Shown here: positions 52,206 to 61,379 of the stretch, piece by piece
Position numbering within the stretch: the first letter of the stretch is position 1
Layout: every line of letters starts with the position of its first letter
NCBI GenBank assembly: GCA_031732795.1
Contig: JAVMKC010000077.1
Coordinates: 1 to 64,000 of the forward strand
DNA from: Accumulibacter sp031732795
GTDB taxonomy: Bacteria; Pseudomonadota; Gammaproteobacteria; Burkholderiales; Rhodocyclaceae
DNA length: 64,000 nucleotides
Reading direction: 5' to 3'
Notes under the pieces: generated by a model
Database searches by the model: none
Told to the model about the DNA's origin: nothing
What the model saw: the letters and a program-made list of their open reading frames with translations, nothing else
Program-made: the position numbers and the translations under genes

Positions 52206-52979
52206 ATGAAACCGCTCAACGAACTCCGCTTTGCCGTGAGCGATCGCATCAACGATGCCGAGGTCGGGCCAAGGCACGTCCCGTTGAGCCTGCTCGGCGA
52301 CTTTCAGAAGGAGGTCAGCGACTTTCTCAAAGGCTCAGGCCGCGATGTCGATCCGGCGGAGGTGCTGATTGCCGTCGAGGACGGCTCCTTGGCATTGGTC
52401 ACCACCGGGCTGCTGGCGGCCGCAACACTCTGGGCGGATCTTGAACGCCTGCAATCGCCCGATTCACTGAGTTCGATCGACGCCAAGCGTGCCGCCGTGA
52501 TCGAACGCTGGCAGACAGCGGCACGGCAAAATCCTCATCGTAAATACAAGATTGCCGATGCGGTAGCGCAGGTGCGTGTCGCCATTGATTCATCGTCGGA
52601 CTTCCGCAGGGTTGAGGACCTATGGGTTCAGGTTGAAAAATACCTGTCCGGTCGGATCGTCGATTGGGGGGGCAAGACCCGGGCCAACGTCCATCTTGAA
52701 ACGGAAGATGGCACGGTTCTCGTGGTTGCCACCACGCAGGAACTGCTCGTGCAGGAAAAGCAGAATCGGCTCTATCGTCCGACCCTGCTGCATATCGCCG
52801 CCGAGGAAAATCTGCTGACCGGGCGACTGCGCAATCTCCGCTTGCTGGCGTTTGAAGCACATCGACCGGCGTACGACGAAAACGAATTTCAACAAATGGT
52901 CAGCCGTGGAACGGCCGCCTGGGCCGATGTGCCGAATGCGACGGAATGGCTGGAAGAGTTGCGGAGCGACTCCCAATGA
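52206..52979 (+). CDS. Unknown 257-aa protein coupled to a PIN-domain gene
   Basis: I do not recognise a family. The product starts MKPLNELRFAVSDRINDAEV (ATG at 52206), is soluble and mostly helical in its first half (DFQKEVSDFLKGSGRDVDPA). A beta-rich second half follows (VHLETEDGTVLVVATTQELL), ending in an acidic helix (TEWLEELRSDSQ). Its TGA overlaps the ATG of the PIN gene (ATGA at 52976-52979), a strong sign that the two act together. At 257 aa it is too long for a typical VapB antitoxin and has no visible DNA-binding motif, so a toxin-antitoxin role is only a possibility. Confidence 0.75.
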   Translation: MKPLNELRFAVSDRINDAEVGPRHVPLSLLGDFQKEVSDFLKGSGRDVDPAEVLIAVEDGSLALVTTGLLAAATLWADLERLQSPDSLSSIDAKRAAVIERWQTAARQNPHRKYKIADAVAQVRVAIDSSSDFRRVEDLWVQVEKYLSGRIVDWGGKTRANVHLETEDGTVLVVATTQELLVQEKQNRLYRPTLLHIAAEENLLTGRLRNLRLLAFEAHRPAYDENEFQQMVSRGTAAWADVPNATEWLEELRSDSQ

Positions 52980-53641
52980 CGGCCGCCGTTTTGCTGGACA
53001 CGAGTTTCCTGATTTCCTTGGTCGATCAAAAACGGCTCAATCACGGTGTTGCTGCCCAGTATTACCGTGCAATGCTCGAACAACAAGTGCCGATGTATTT
53101 TTCGGCGATTGTCGCCGCGGAATTCGAGATCAAGCAAGCCATCACCGATTTGCCGCTGAAAAATTTCCGCTCGATCCCGTTCAACATCCTGCATGCCCGA
53201 GAAGCCGGACGTTTGTGGAATGCGCTTGGCAAGCGCGACGCAGGTGATACCCGCCATGTCGTGCGCGATGATGTGAAGTTGATTGCGCAGGCCTGCCGCG
53301 AATCGATCCCCTTCATCTTGACCGAGGACGCATCGACCCTGTACAAATACTGCAAGCGTCTGAAAGAAGCCGGCTCGGCCCAGATCCGAGCCCTCAAACT
53401 TGTCGATGGAAAAAATGACCCTCTCTGTAGCCGTTTATATCTTTCCAGAGGTGGAAGTTCTGGACTTCGCCGGACCGTTCGAGGTGTTCACCACCGCTTC
53501 GCGGGTGTTTGGGCGTCGCCACCCTGGCGAGCCGGCGCCTTTCACCGTTTTTACCGTCGCCCAATCTCTGCAACCGGTTCGGGCACGTGCCGGGCTGAGT
53601 GTCGTGCCGGACTTTGCGATTCGCTCCTGTCCGACACCTGA
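52976..53641 (+). CDS. PIN-domain protein (putative ribonuclease) with an anomalous C-terminus
   Basis: The first ~145 residues are a PIN domain: AAVLLDTSFLISLVDQ with D8, VAAEFEIKQAITDL, VRDDVKLIAQACRES and ILTEDASTLYKYCKRLKEAG, giving the acidic active-site set of VapC-like RNases. After LKLVDGKND the frame simply continues for about 75 residues inside the downstream DJ-1/PfpI gene, giving an Arg/Gly-rich tail without family resemblance. This looks like loss of the natural stop codon or a small deletion that fused the end of the gene to its neighbour out of phase. Coupled to the 257-aa gene by ATGA. Confidence 0.78.
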   Translation: MTAAVLLDTSFLISLVDQKRLNHGVAAQYYRAMLEQQVPMYFSAIVAAEFEIKQAITDLPLKNFRSIPFNILHAREAGRLWNALGKRDAGDTRHVVRDDVKLIAQACRESIPFILTEDASTLYKYCKRLKEAGSAQIRALKLVDGKNDPLCSRLYLSRGGSSGLRRTVRGVHHRFAGVWASPPWRAGAFHRFYRRPISATGSGTCRAECRAGLCDSLLSDT

Positions 53642-54020
53642 CGTTTTATTGATCCCCGGCGGGGTGGTCGACCAGGAACTGCGAGATTCGGCGTTGATCG
53701 CCTGGGTCGCTGAAAACGCCCGAAACGCAGTAATCACGGCTTCGGTGTGTACCGGCAGCTTCATTCTGGCGAAGGCCGGTTTGTTGACCGGCCGCTCGGC
53801 CACCACGCATTGGGAGGACCTGGCTGATTTTCGCGCCGCTTTTCCGGAGGTCATCGTTCGCGACGGTGTACGCTGGGTCGATGAAGGGTCGATCGTCTCC
53901 TCCGCGGGAATTGCTGCGGGTATCGACATGAGCCTGCACCTGGTGGCCCGCTTGGCTGGTGAGGATCTGGCACAGGCAACGGCCCGCCAGATGGATGTGC
54001 CGTACCGGAGCGCGGCCTGA
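53415..54020 (+). CDS. DJ-1/PfpI family protein (GATase1-like)
   Basis: A 201-aa class I glutamine-amidotransferase-like protein. It opens LSVAVYIFPEVEVLDFAGPF, the nucleophile elbow is VITASVCTGSFILAKAGLLT with the reactive Cys, and TTHWEDLADFRAAFPEV follows, the pattern shared by isonitrile hydratases and by the sensory half of GlxA-type AraC regulators. No AraC DNA-binding domain follows. The ATG at 53415 gives the family start; ATG 53406 and TTG 53400 are alternatives. The first ~227 bp are also covered by the run-on frame of the PIN gene. Confidence 0.85.
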   Translation: MTLSVAVYIFPEVEVLDFAGPFEVFTTASRVFGRRHPGEPAPFTVFTVAQSLQPVRARAGLSVVPDFAIRSCPTPDVLLIPGGVVDQELRDSALIAWVAENARNAVITASVCTGSFILAKAGLLTGRSATTHWEDLADFRAAFPEVIVRDGVRWVDEGSIVSSAGIAAGIDMSLHLVARLAGEDLAQATARQMDVPYRSAA

Positions 54021-54272
54021 CCGGTCTCCGCCGGCACTGTTCGTCGCCTGCGGGTCCGTGCTCGGCGAGTTGATCCGCGTGAGCGGTATCGATTCGGGAT
54101 TCAATTAAGACGAGAGAAAACGAGAGCGGGCCGCTCCTGGCCATGCGACGTTGGCAAGTCGTCGACAGGCTGATCGGCGCCGGATGCGCCGAACGCCAGA
54201 ATCCAGGATCACGAGGCGCGCAGGTCGTGCGCTGCGGCATCCTGGGCCAGCGGACGGCGCCCTCGCGCCGCT

Positions 54273-55052
54273 TTACCAGCGTCCGGTGAAACCGGCGCCG
54301 ACTGTATGCTGTGTCGGACCGCTGTGCAGGTTGCGGCGGTAGCCCATGTCCACGTCGATGTTCTTGCCGATGTGGTACTGCACGCCCAGCAGCGAATAGG
54401 AGAGGGTGTGATTGCTGGTCGGGTCGGCGTTGCGGCTGACACCGACATCCGCCCCGACCGTCCATTGTTCGTTCGGCGAGAAAAGCAGCGCGGTCGAGGC
54501 GTTCCACAGATTTTTGCGATCGCCGGTCTTGTTGTCGTTGTAGCTCAGTCCGCCATTGGCGATCAGCGCCCAGACGTCTTTCTGGTACTGGCCGAGCAGG
54601 TTGAGCGACGCGGTGCTGCGCCCGGCGCCCAGCCCTTTGTTTTCATTGCCAGATGGCAGCGTCACGATCGGTTTGAGCCCCACGCTCAATCCGTCCTCGT
54701 TCTCGTAGAAACGCCATTTGGCCTGCACGGCCATGTCGCCGAGTCCCTTGTTGGTCGGCTGGCCATCGGTCCGGTTGTACTGGTAGGGCAGGTTGACCGC
54801 CACGTCCAGCGTGTCGGTGGCGCCATAGGTGAGCGTGGCGTTGCCCACCTGATTGCGTGTCGTCGTGCCGTTGTCGCTGAAGCGGGTGCGGTCGGTATTG
54901 ACTTCCAGCTGCCAATGCGCCGTGCCTTGCGTGCCGGTGTCATCGGTGATGAACGGATGCGCGGCATGGGCTCCGCCAGCGGCCGCCCAGGTCAACAGCA
55001 GAACCAGGGTATGCCGCGCGAACGGTGTGGATGGACGGATGGACGGTTGCAT
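54273..55052 (-). CDS. Outer-membrane transporter-like protein (Phenol_MetA_deg family)
   Basis: A 259-aa beta-barrel-type protein. The ATG at 55052 gives a clear signal peptide (FARHTLVLLLTWAAAGGAHA/AHPFI); upstream frame sequence is not included. The mature part alternates polar and aromatic residues in short strands (TAHWQLEVNTDR, DTLDVAVNLPYQYN, WRFYENEDGLSVGLKP, YQKDVWALIANGGLSY), as in the putative MetA-pathway phenol-degradation/transporter family. It ends with a strand VGAGFTGRW, where the terminal aromatic Trp suits the BAM signal. The substrate is unknown. No obvious partner genes are adjacent. Confidence 0.75.
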   Translation of the reverse strand: MQPSIRPSTPFARHTLVLLLTWAAAGGAHAAHPFITDDTGTQGTAHWQLEVNTDRTRFSDNGTTTRNQVGNATLTYGATDTLDVAVNLPYQYNRTDGQPTNKGLGDMAVQAKWRFYENEDGLSVGLKPIVTLPSGNENKGLGAGRSTASLNLLGQYQKDVWALIANGGLSYNDNKTGDRKNLWNASTALLFSPNEQWTVGADVGVSRNADPTSNHTLSYSLLGVQYHIGKNIDVDMGYRRNLHSGPTQHTVGAGFTGRW

Positions 55053-55441
55053 GCGGGCCTCCAGAATCAAAAAGGAAGAGTGGAGAACACTGCAGGTTTG
55101 CCGATTCTGCAGCGGATGGAAAGCGGCACGAGCCTGCCGCCATGGCGAATATTCTGGCTGGTGGGCATGACATGTCTTGCGTCGTCCTGGCCAGGTCATG
55201 GTCAGATCTGGCGCGCTGTTTCCGGCAGCCTTCCGGGGCGCCGGTGGCTCGTTCGCCGAGAATGTATCCGGTAGCGAAAGCGGGAGAATCGGCTTGCTTC
55301 GGTGCTGTGCATGCACTCTTCATCATCTTGTCGATGGCCATTGGTCAATTGGCCGTCACCCTGTCGGCCGTCACCACGGGCCGGATTTTCGATAGTTTGG
55401 CCTCGTGTGCGGGATTCGAACGATAGCACCAAAGCGGGAGC
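55053..55441. other. Intergenic region, no gene seen
   Basis: 389 bp between parC and the barrel protein. It should hold the promoter of the latter. A tRNA T-loop-like stretch (GGATTCGAAC near 55412) has no matching stem. No terminator with a T-run after parC. Confidence 0.5.
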
Positions 55442-57781
55442 CTATTCGGGGAAAACGTCCAGAATCACCTGATTCATCTGGCCGACCGGTGAGCCGCGCC
55501 GGGCGCGCTGGCCGAGGTGACGGTCTTCCGAAGCCAGCGTCTTGGTACGGTTGCGCACCAGTCCCTTGATCGTTACCCGCGTGCCACGGATCGGCAGAAC
55601 GGCGCGCAGGCGTTCCTGGTCGTGCAAGGCGATGATCTGGATTCCCTTGCCGGCGGAGAGACGCTTCATTTGCGATAGCGGAAAGATCAGCAAACGGCCG
55701 TCTTCGGACAAGGCGGCCAGATGGTCGGCGCCGACGAGGCGTACCGGCGGCAGGATGCTGGCGCCGTCTTCGACGGTCAGAAAAGTCTTGCCGGCTTTCT
55801 GGCGCGACAGCAGATCGCCGAAGCGGCCGACGAAACCGTAACCCGAGGTCTTGGCGAAGAGCAGTTCGTCTTCCGCTTGTCCGGTCAGCACATGCGCGAT
55901 CTTGCCGCTGCCGAAGTCGACGAAAGAGGAGAGCGGCGCACCCATGCCGCGCCCATCCGGCAGGCTGGCGACCGCGACGGTGAAGGCGCGGCCCTCGGTA
56001 GACAAGATGACCAGGGAATCGACCGAGCGGCATTCGAACGTCGACCCGGCGCGGTCGCCGTCCTTGAAGGCGATTCCCGACAGATCGAGCGCATGCCCCT
56101 GGCGGACGCGCGCCCAGCCCTTCTCGGAAATGATCACGGTTACCGGCTCGTCGGCGACGGCGGCGGCTTCGGCGCGCGAGGCGATGGCGGCCGGTTCGAC
56201 GACCGTGCGCCGGGCATCACCGTATTTCACGGCGTCGGCCTTGATTTCGCGGATCGTCTGCCGACGCAGCAAGGTATCGCTGTCGAGCAGTTTGAGCAGG
56301 CCGTCGCGTTCGGTGCGGAGTTTGGCCAGTTCCTGCTCGATGCGGATCCCTTCGAGCCCGGCCAGTTGGCGCAGGCGGATTTCGAGAATGTCTTCGGCCT
56401 GCCGGTCGGAGAGGGCGAAACGGGCGATCAGCGCCGCTTTGGGGTCGTCGGCTTCGCGGATGATGCGGATCACCAGATCGATGTTCAGGAAGACGATATG
56501 CCGTCCTTCGAGCAGGTGGATCCGGTCGTCGATTTTCTGCAGGCGGTACGCGCTGCGCCGATGGACGGTTTTCAGTCGGAAGGTGCACCATTCACCGATC
56601 AGGTCGACCAGCGACTTCTGGCACGGCCGGCCGTCGATGCCGACGGCGACCAGATTGATCGGCACCGGGCATTCCAGACTGGTGTGCGCCAGCAGCAGGC
56701 CGATGAATTCCTGACGATTGATCCGTGAACTGGTCGGTTCGAAGACCAGCCGCACGTCGTCGTCCTTGCCCGATTCGTCGCGGGCACGGTCGAGTTGCGA
56801 GGCAAGCAAGGCCTTGAGTTGCGCGGCCGACTGTTCGACGGTTTTTTTGCCGGCTTTCGGCTGCGGGTTGAGCAGGTTGCCGATTTCGGCGAGCACCTTG
56901 GCCGACGACACACCGGGCGGCAATTCGGTGCATACCACTTGCCAGGCGCCGCGAGCCAATTCCTCGATCTGGTAGCGCGCACGCACGCGCAGGCTGCCGC
57001 GGCCGCTGGCGTAGGCGGCGGCGATGTCGCTGGCCGGGGAAATGATCTGGCCGCCGCCGGGATAATCCGGCGCCGGCAGATGGACGAGCAATTCGTTCAG
57101 CCCGGCGCCGGGATGTTCGATTTTGTGGATCGCCGCGGCGGCGACTTCGTGCAGATTGTGCGAGGGAATTTCGGTGGCCATGCCGACGGCGATTCCCGAC
57201 GCGCCGTTGAGCAGCAGGAAAGGCAGGCGTGCCGGCAGGAAGGCCGGCTCCTCCATCGATCCGTCGTAATTGGGCTGAAAATCGACGGTGCCTTCGCCGA
57301 GTTCGCCGAGCAGCAACTCGGCGATCGGCGTCAGCCGCGCTTCGGTGTAGCGCATCGCCGCCGGGTTGTCGCCGTCGCGCGAGCCGAAATTGCCCTGACC
57401 GTCGACCAGCGGATAGCGCAAGGTGAAGGGTTGGGCGACGCGAACCATCGCGTCGTAGGCCGAGGTGTCGCCGTGCGGATGGAATTTACCGATCACGTCG
57501 CCGACGACGCGCGCCGATTTGACCGGTTTGGCGGTCGGATTCAGCCCGAGTTCGCGCATCGCGTACAACACGCGCCGCTGGACCGGTTTCAGTCCGTCCT
57601 TGACGTCCGGCAGCGCCCGGCCCTTGACCACGGCGATGGCGTAATCGAGATAATCGCGCGCCGCCGAGTCGTGCAGCAGAATGCTGTCGCTGTCGTTATC
57701 CTCGTCGCTGCCGCCGGGCGGTGCCGGCGTGGGTGGCGGCGGCAGATTGTCGAACAGGTCGGGGGTGGAGTCTTTACGCAC
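55442..57781 (-). CDS. parC: DNA topoisomerase IV subunit A (ParC)
   Basis: Breakage-reunion subunit that decatenates daughter chromosomes. 779 aa. The catalytic region is AARDYLDYAIAVVKGRALPD, then VVGDVIGKFHPHGDTSAYDA (quinolone-determining region, with Ser/Thr-type residues at HGDTSAYDAMVR) and YPLVDGQGNFGSRDGDNPAA followed by MRYTEARL, where the Tyr after RYTEAR-1 is the active-site Tyr. The C-terminus has degenerate GyrA-type blades rather than a full six-blade set, as in ParC. The start is a GTG at 57781, 13 bp after the parE stop; no other in-frame start upstream fits. Co-transcribed with parE. Confidence 0.95.
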   Translation of the reverse strand: MRKDSTPDLFDNLPPPPTPAPPGGSDEDNDSDSILLHDSAARDYLDYAIAVVKGRALPDVKDGLKPVQRRVLYAMRELGLNPTAKPVKSARVVGDVIGKFHPHGDTSAYDAMVRVAQPFTLRYPLVDGQGNFGSRDGDNPAAMRYTEARLTPIAELLLGELGEGTVDFQPNYDGSMEEPAFLPARLPFLLLNGASGIAVGMATEIPSHNLHEVAAAAIHKIEHPGAGLNELLVHLPAPDYPGGGQIISPASDIAAAYASGRGSLRVRARYQIEELARGAWQVVCTELPPGVSSAKVLAEIGNLLNPQPKAGKKTVEQSAAQLKALLASQLDRARDESGKDDDVRLVFEPTSSRINRQEFIGLLLAHTSLECPVPINLVAVGIDGRPCQKSLVDLIGEWCTFRLKTVHRRSAYRLQKIDDRIHLLEGRHIVFLNIDLVIRIIREADDPKAALIARFALSDRQAEDILEIRLRQLAGLEGIRIEQELAKLRTERDGLLKLLDSDTLLRRQTIREIKADAVKYGDARRTVVEPAAIASRAEAAAVADEPVTVIISEKGWARVRQGHALDLSGIAFKDGDRAGSTFECRSVDSLVILSTEGRAFTVAVASLPDGRGMGAPLSSFVDFGSGKIAHVLTGQAEDELLFAKTSGYGFVGRFGDLLSRQKAGKTFLTVEDGASILPPVRLVGADHLAALSEDGRLLIFPLSQMKRLSAGKGIQIIALHDQERLRAVLPIRGTRVTIKGLVRNRTKTLASEDRHLGQRARRGSPVGQMNQVILDVFPE

Positions 57782-57794
57782 CGTCGGTCGATCC

Positions 57795-59744
57795 TCAAAT
57801 TTCGGCGCCGATCAGCGCGCCGTTTTCCTCCATCCACGCCCGGCGGCCGGCCGATTCGCCTTTGGCCATCAGCATGTTCATCACCGGCTTGGCGGTTTCG
57901 CTGTCCGGCAGACGCACGCGGATCAGGCGGCGGGTATCGGGCGACATCGTCGTTTCCCACAATTGCTCGGGGTTCATTTCACCGAGACCTTTGAAGCGCG
58001 AGATCGACACCGCGTCGGTCTTGACGTTTTCGCGTCGCAGCCGTTCGAGCGTCGCTTCGAGTTCGGCGGCGTCCAGGGCGTAAATCTTGCGCGGCGGCCG
58101 GTTCTTGCCTTGTCCGGGAACGTCGAGGCGATACAGCGGCGGCTGGGCGAAATAGAGGTGGCCGCAAGCGATCAAGCGCGGAAAATGACGATAGAACAAG
58201 GTGCATAACAGCACCCGGATGTGCGAACCGTCCACATCGGCGTCGGTCATGATCACCACTTTGCCGTAACGCAGATTGGTCAGCACCGTGTCCGGCGCGC
58301 CGGCCGGGTGCGGATCGATGCCCAGGGCAACGGCAATGTCGTGGATTTCCCGGTTGGCGAACAGGCTGCCCGGATCGACTTCCCAGGTATTGAGTACCTT
58401 GCCGCGCAAGGGCAGGATGGCCTGCACATCCTTGTCGCGTCCCGATTTCGCCGAGCCGCCGGCGGAATCGCCTTCGACGAGGAAGATTTCGTTGCGCTTC
58501 ACATCCTCGCTCTGACAATCGGAGAGTTTGCCGGGCAGGATGGCGACGCCGGACTGTTTGCGTTTCTCGATTTTCTGGCCGGCGCGGGTGCGTGCCTGCG
58601 CGGCGCGGATCGCCAGATCGGTGATCCGCTTGGCGGCGTCGGGATGTTCGTTGAGCCATAACTCCAGCGGATCGCGCAACATCCGCGCCACCAGCGCCAC
58701 CGCGTCGCGAGAATTCAGCCGTTCCTTGGTCTGCCCCTGAAATGAGGGGTCGAGCATCCGCACCGCCAGGACGAAACTGGCGCGCGAGAAAACGTCTTCG
58801 GCGGCGAGCTTGACGCCTTTGGGCAGCAAGGCATGGTGTTCGGCGAAACTGCGGATGGCGTCGAGCATCGCCTGACGCAGACCGGCCTCGTGGGTGCCGC
58901 CCGCCGGCGTCGGTATCAGATTGACGTACGATTCGCGCGCCAAGGCGCCGTCGGCGGTCCAGGCGATCGCCCAGGCGGCACCGGAACCGGCCGGAAAATT
59001 TTCGTCGCCCTTGCCGGCGTATTTCTCGCCGCTGAACACCGGAGCGACGCTCTCGCCGTCGAGTTGTTCGCCGAGGTACTGGCGCATGCCGGCGGCGAAG
59101 CACCATTCGGTGCTCGCGCCGTCCTCGACGGCCAAGCTCACCCGCAACCCGGGCAGTAGCAAGGCCTTGCTGCGCAGCAGCCGTTCGAGCGGCGGCAGCG
59201 GAATGGCCGGCGAATCGAAATAGCGGGCGTCCGGCCAGGCGCGTACCCGGGTGCCGCTGCTTTTGCGCGGAGCGTCGCCGACCTTGCGCAAGGCTTCGAG
59301 CACTTCGCCGCCGGCGAAAACGATCTGATGGCGCGCGCCGTCGCGGACGACTTCGACTTCCAGTCGGGTGGACAAGGCATTGGTCACCGACACGCCGACG
59401 CCATGCAGGCCGCCGGAAAAACGGTACGCCGAGTGCTGGTCATCCTTGTTGAACTTGCCGCCGGCGTGCAGCCGGGTAAACACCACCTCGACGGTCGGCA
59501 CTTTTTCCAGGGGATGCAATTCCACGGGGATGCCGCGCCCATCGTCCTGCACCGTCACCGACTGGTCGCGATGAACGGTAACCGCGATCCGCTGGCAAAA
59601 ACCGGCCAGCGCCTCGTCGGCGGCATTGTCGATCGCTTCCTGAACGATATGCAGCGGGCAATCGGTCCGGGTATACATCCCCGGGCGATGACGTACCGGC
59701 TCCAGTCCTTTGAGAACGGCGATCGATTCTGCGTTGTAACTCAT
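57795..59744 (-). CDS. parE: DNA topoisomerase IV subunit B (ParE)
   Basis: ATPase subunit of topoisomerase IV. 649 aa from the ATG at 59744 (AGGAGA ten bases upstream); the longer frame from 59783 is less likely. The GHKL ATPase motifs are IVQEAIDNAADEALAGFC, VQDDGRGIPVELHP and YRFSGGLHGVGVSVTNALS. The TOPRIM part has LVEGDSAGGSAKSGRDKDVQ, VMTDADVDGSHIRVLLCT-type metal-binding DxD (here IMTDADVDGSHIRVLL) and the end SRFKGLGEMNPEQLWETTM. LSDCQSEDVKRNE separates it from GyrB. Divergent from nadC across 281 bp. Confidence 0.96.
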   Translation of the reverse strand: MSYNAESIAVLKGLEPVRHRPGMYTRTDCPLHIVQEAIDNAADEALAGFCQRIAVTVHRDQSVTVQDDGRGIPVELHPLEKVPTVEVVFTRLHAGGKFNKDDQHSAYRFSGGLHGVGVSVTNALSTRLEVEVVRDGARHQIVFAGGEVLEALRKVGDAPRKSSGTRVRAWPDARYFDSPAIPLPPLERLLRSKALLLPGLRVSLAVEDGASTEWCFAAGMRQYLGEQLDGESVAPVFSGEKYAGKGDENFPAGSGAAWAIAWTADGALARESYVNLIPTPAGGTHEAGLRQAMLDAIRSFAEHHALLPKGVKLAAEDVFSRASFVLAVRMLDPSFQGQTKERLNSRDAVALVARMLRDPLELWLNEHPDAAKRITDLAIRAAQARTRAGQKIEKRKQSGVAILPGKLSDCQSEDVKRNEIFLVEGDSAGGSAKSGRDKDVQAILPLRGKVLNTWEVDPGSLFANREIHDIAVALGIDPHPAGAPDTVLTNLRYGKVVIMTDADVDGSHIRVLLCTLFYRHFPRLIACGHLYFAQPPLYRLDVPGQGKNRPPRKIYALDAAELEATLERLRRENVKTDAVSISRFKGLGEMNPEQLWETTMSPDTRRLIRVRLPDSETAKPVMNMLMAKGESAGRRAWMEENGALIGAEI

Positions 59745-60025
59745 CCGTCTGAAGTCTCCTGCCCGCCTCCAGCGGCGGCTCAATCAAAAAACGGTCCATC
59801 GGACGCCAATACCTGCGTCTGGCGAGCGCGGAGTGTACTACCGACCGCGGCCGACACCTACTGTCGCAACGTCTTCACGACCTCACGCCAATCGATGGCC
59901 GCGGACCATTGCCGGCAATCCGGCAACAGACGGCACCTCGGCGATCGCGCCTGAACGAATCGACCGGTCCGACAACCTGAAATGCTAGAATCACTCCCTT
60001 AAACCAGCCTTGTTCAGAGCCCGTC

Positions 60026-60886
60026 ATGATTGCCGATCATCTTCTCGATGCTGAAATTGAACGTAATGTCGCCGCTGCCCTGGCCGAAGATGTCGGCCAG
60101 GGCGATCTGACCGCGCAACTGGTTCCCGCCGATGTCGTCAGTCGTGCGGTGGTGGTCGCCCGCGAACCGGCGGTGCTCTGCGGCAGCCGCTGGTTCGAGC
60201 GGTGCTTCAAAGCGCTCGATTCCCGAGTCGCCATCCTCTGGCGGGCAGAGGATGGTCAGCGGGTCTCCGCCGACCAGGTGCTCTGCGAAATCGAAGGCCC
60301 GGCGCGCGCCCTGCTCACCGGTGAGCGCAGCGCGCTCAATTTTCTGCAATTGCTCTCCGGAGTGGCCACCAGGGCGCGGCAGTTCGCCGATCGGGTCAGC
60401 GGGACCCGCGCGCAGGTGGTCGACACGCGCAAGACGCTTCCCGGCCTGCGTCTGGCGCAGAAGCACGCCGTTCAGTGCGGCGGTGGCGGCAATCACCGCC
60501 TGGGTTTGTACGACGGCATCCTGATCAAGGAAAACCACATTCTGGCGGCCGGCAGCATTGCCGCGGCGATGGCCGCCGCCAACGAAGTGGCGGCACAGGC
60601 CGCGGGACGTTGTCAGTTCATCCAGATCGAAGTCGAGAACCTTAATGAACTGCAACAAGCGCTGGCCGCCGGAGCACGGATGGTGCTGCTCGACAACATG
60701 AGTCTGGCCGAAATGCGCGAGGCGGTATCCCTGGCAGCCGGACGCGCGGTTTTGGAAGCGTCTGGCAACGTCAACCTGGAGACCGTGCGGGAAATCGCCG
60801 AAACCGGCGTCGATCGCATTTCGATCGGCGGCTTGACCAAGGATGTCCGCGCACTCGATCTGTCGATGCGTTTCGAGTCGCTTTGA
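60026..60886 (+). CDS. nadC: Nicotinate-nucleotide pyrophosphorylase (quinolinate phosphoribosyltransferase)
   Basis: Converts quinolinate and PRPP to nicotinate mononucleotide in de novo NAD synthesis. The 286 aa fit the family. Key segments are ALAEDVGQGDLTAQLVPADV, LLTGERSALNFLQLLSGVAT, VDTRKTLPGLRLAQKHAVQC (substrate-binding Arg and Lys) and GGNHRLGLYDGILIKENHI. The C-terminal half-barrel ends VDRISIGGLTKDVRALDLSM. A TAGAAT hexamer at 59986-59991, 34 bp before the ATG, is a plausible -10; no -35 is seen. No nadA or nadB nearby. Confidence 0.96.
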   Translation: MIADHLLDAEIERNVAAALAEDVGQGDLTAQLVPADVVSRAVVVAREPAVLCGSRWFERCFKALDSRVAILWRAEDGQRVSADQVLCEIEGPARALLTGERSALNFLQLLSGVATRARQFADRVSGTRAQVVDTRKTLPGLRLAQKHAVQCGGGGNHRLGLYDGILIKENHILAAGSIAAAMAAANEVAAQAAGRCQFIQIEVENLNELQQALAAGARMVLLDNMSLAEMREAVSLAAGRAVLEASGNVNLETVREIAETGVDRISIGGLTKDVRALDLSMRFESL

Positions 60887-61241
60887 GCGCGCGGAGCCGG
60901 AAGTCTGGCATCAGCATGACAACACGCGCGGACCTTGCGTGCCCAAGCCTGTTGCAGCAAAACCCGCGCAACGAAAAGAACACCGCGGCGACCGTTTCGG
61001 GTCGTCGTGAATGAGCCTGTTGTCGTTACTCTGGCGGCAAAACGTATTTGGCGGCCGGTTTGCGGCCTGTCGCAGCGGAATGGAGTCATTTCTGATGCTG
61101 AGTGAGGCCGTGATCGGTGCATCGTCAGGCGCAAGCCTCTTTAATGCAAGTCCGCTTGTTGCAGCAGTTATATAATCGTCCCGACTCGTTGTCTCACCAT
61201 ACGGGCAACGATTCCAAACCAGAACATGATAAGGGGGTCCG
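60887..61241. other. Intergenic region between nadC and the 45-aa gene
   Basis: 355 bp without a gene. A TATAAT hexamer near 61172-61177 (in GTTATATAATCG), about 65 bp before the small gene, may be its -10; no -35 is seen. No terminator recognised after nadC. Confidence 0.4.
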
Positions 61242-61379
61242 ATGCTATTCGCGTTGTTCTACGTAGTGGCCATCACAATCCTGGTTTTGCACTTCACCGG
61301 CTTTCTCGCCAGGCATAACCTCGAATGGCTGGTACTGGTACTCGCTGCCGCGGTTTTCCCTGCGGTGATCTACTTATAA
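61242..61379 (+). CDS. Small membrane protein, 45 aa
   Basis: Begins ATG at 61242 with AAGGGGG seven bases upstream and ends TAA at 61377-61379. It is 45 aa with two hydrophobic segments (LFALFYVVAITILVLHFTGF and WLVLVLAAAVFPAVIYL) around a short polar turn LARHNLE, the layout of a helical hairpin. The ribosome-binding site, the two-helix pattern and a nearby TATAAT box support a real gene. I recognise no family. It stands alone between nadC and the FAH-family gene. Confidence 0.6.
   Translation: MLFALFYVVAITILVLHFTGFLARHNLEWLVLVLAAAVFPAVIYL

Noticed and set aside
55405..55430. tRNA-like fragment (GGATTCGAAC)
   Set aside because: Only the T-loop-like bases match; the flanking bases cannot form the T stem or an acceptor stem.
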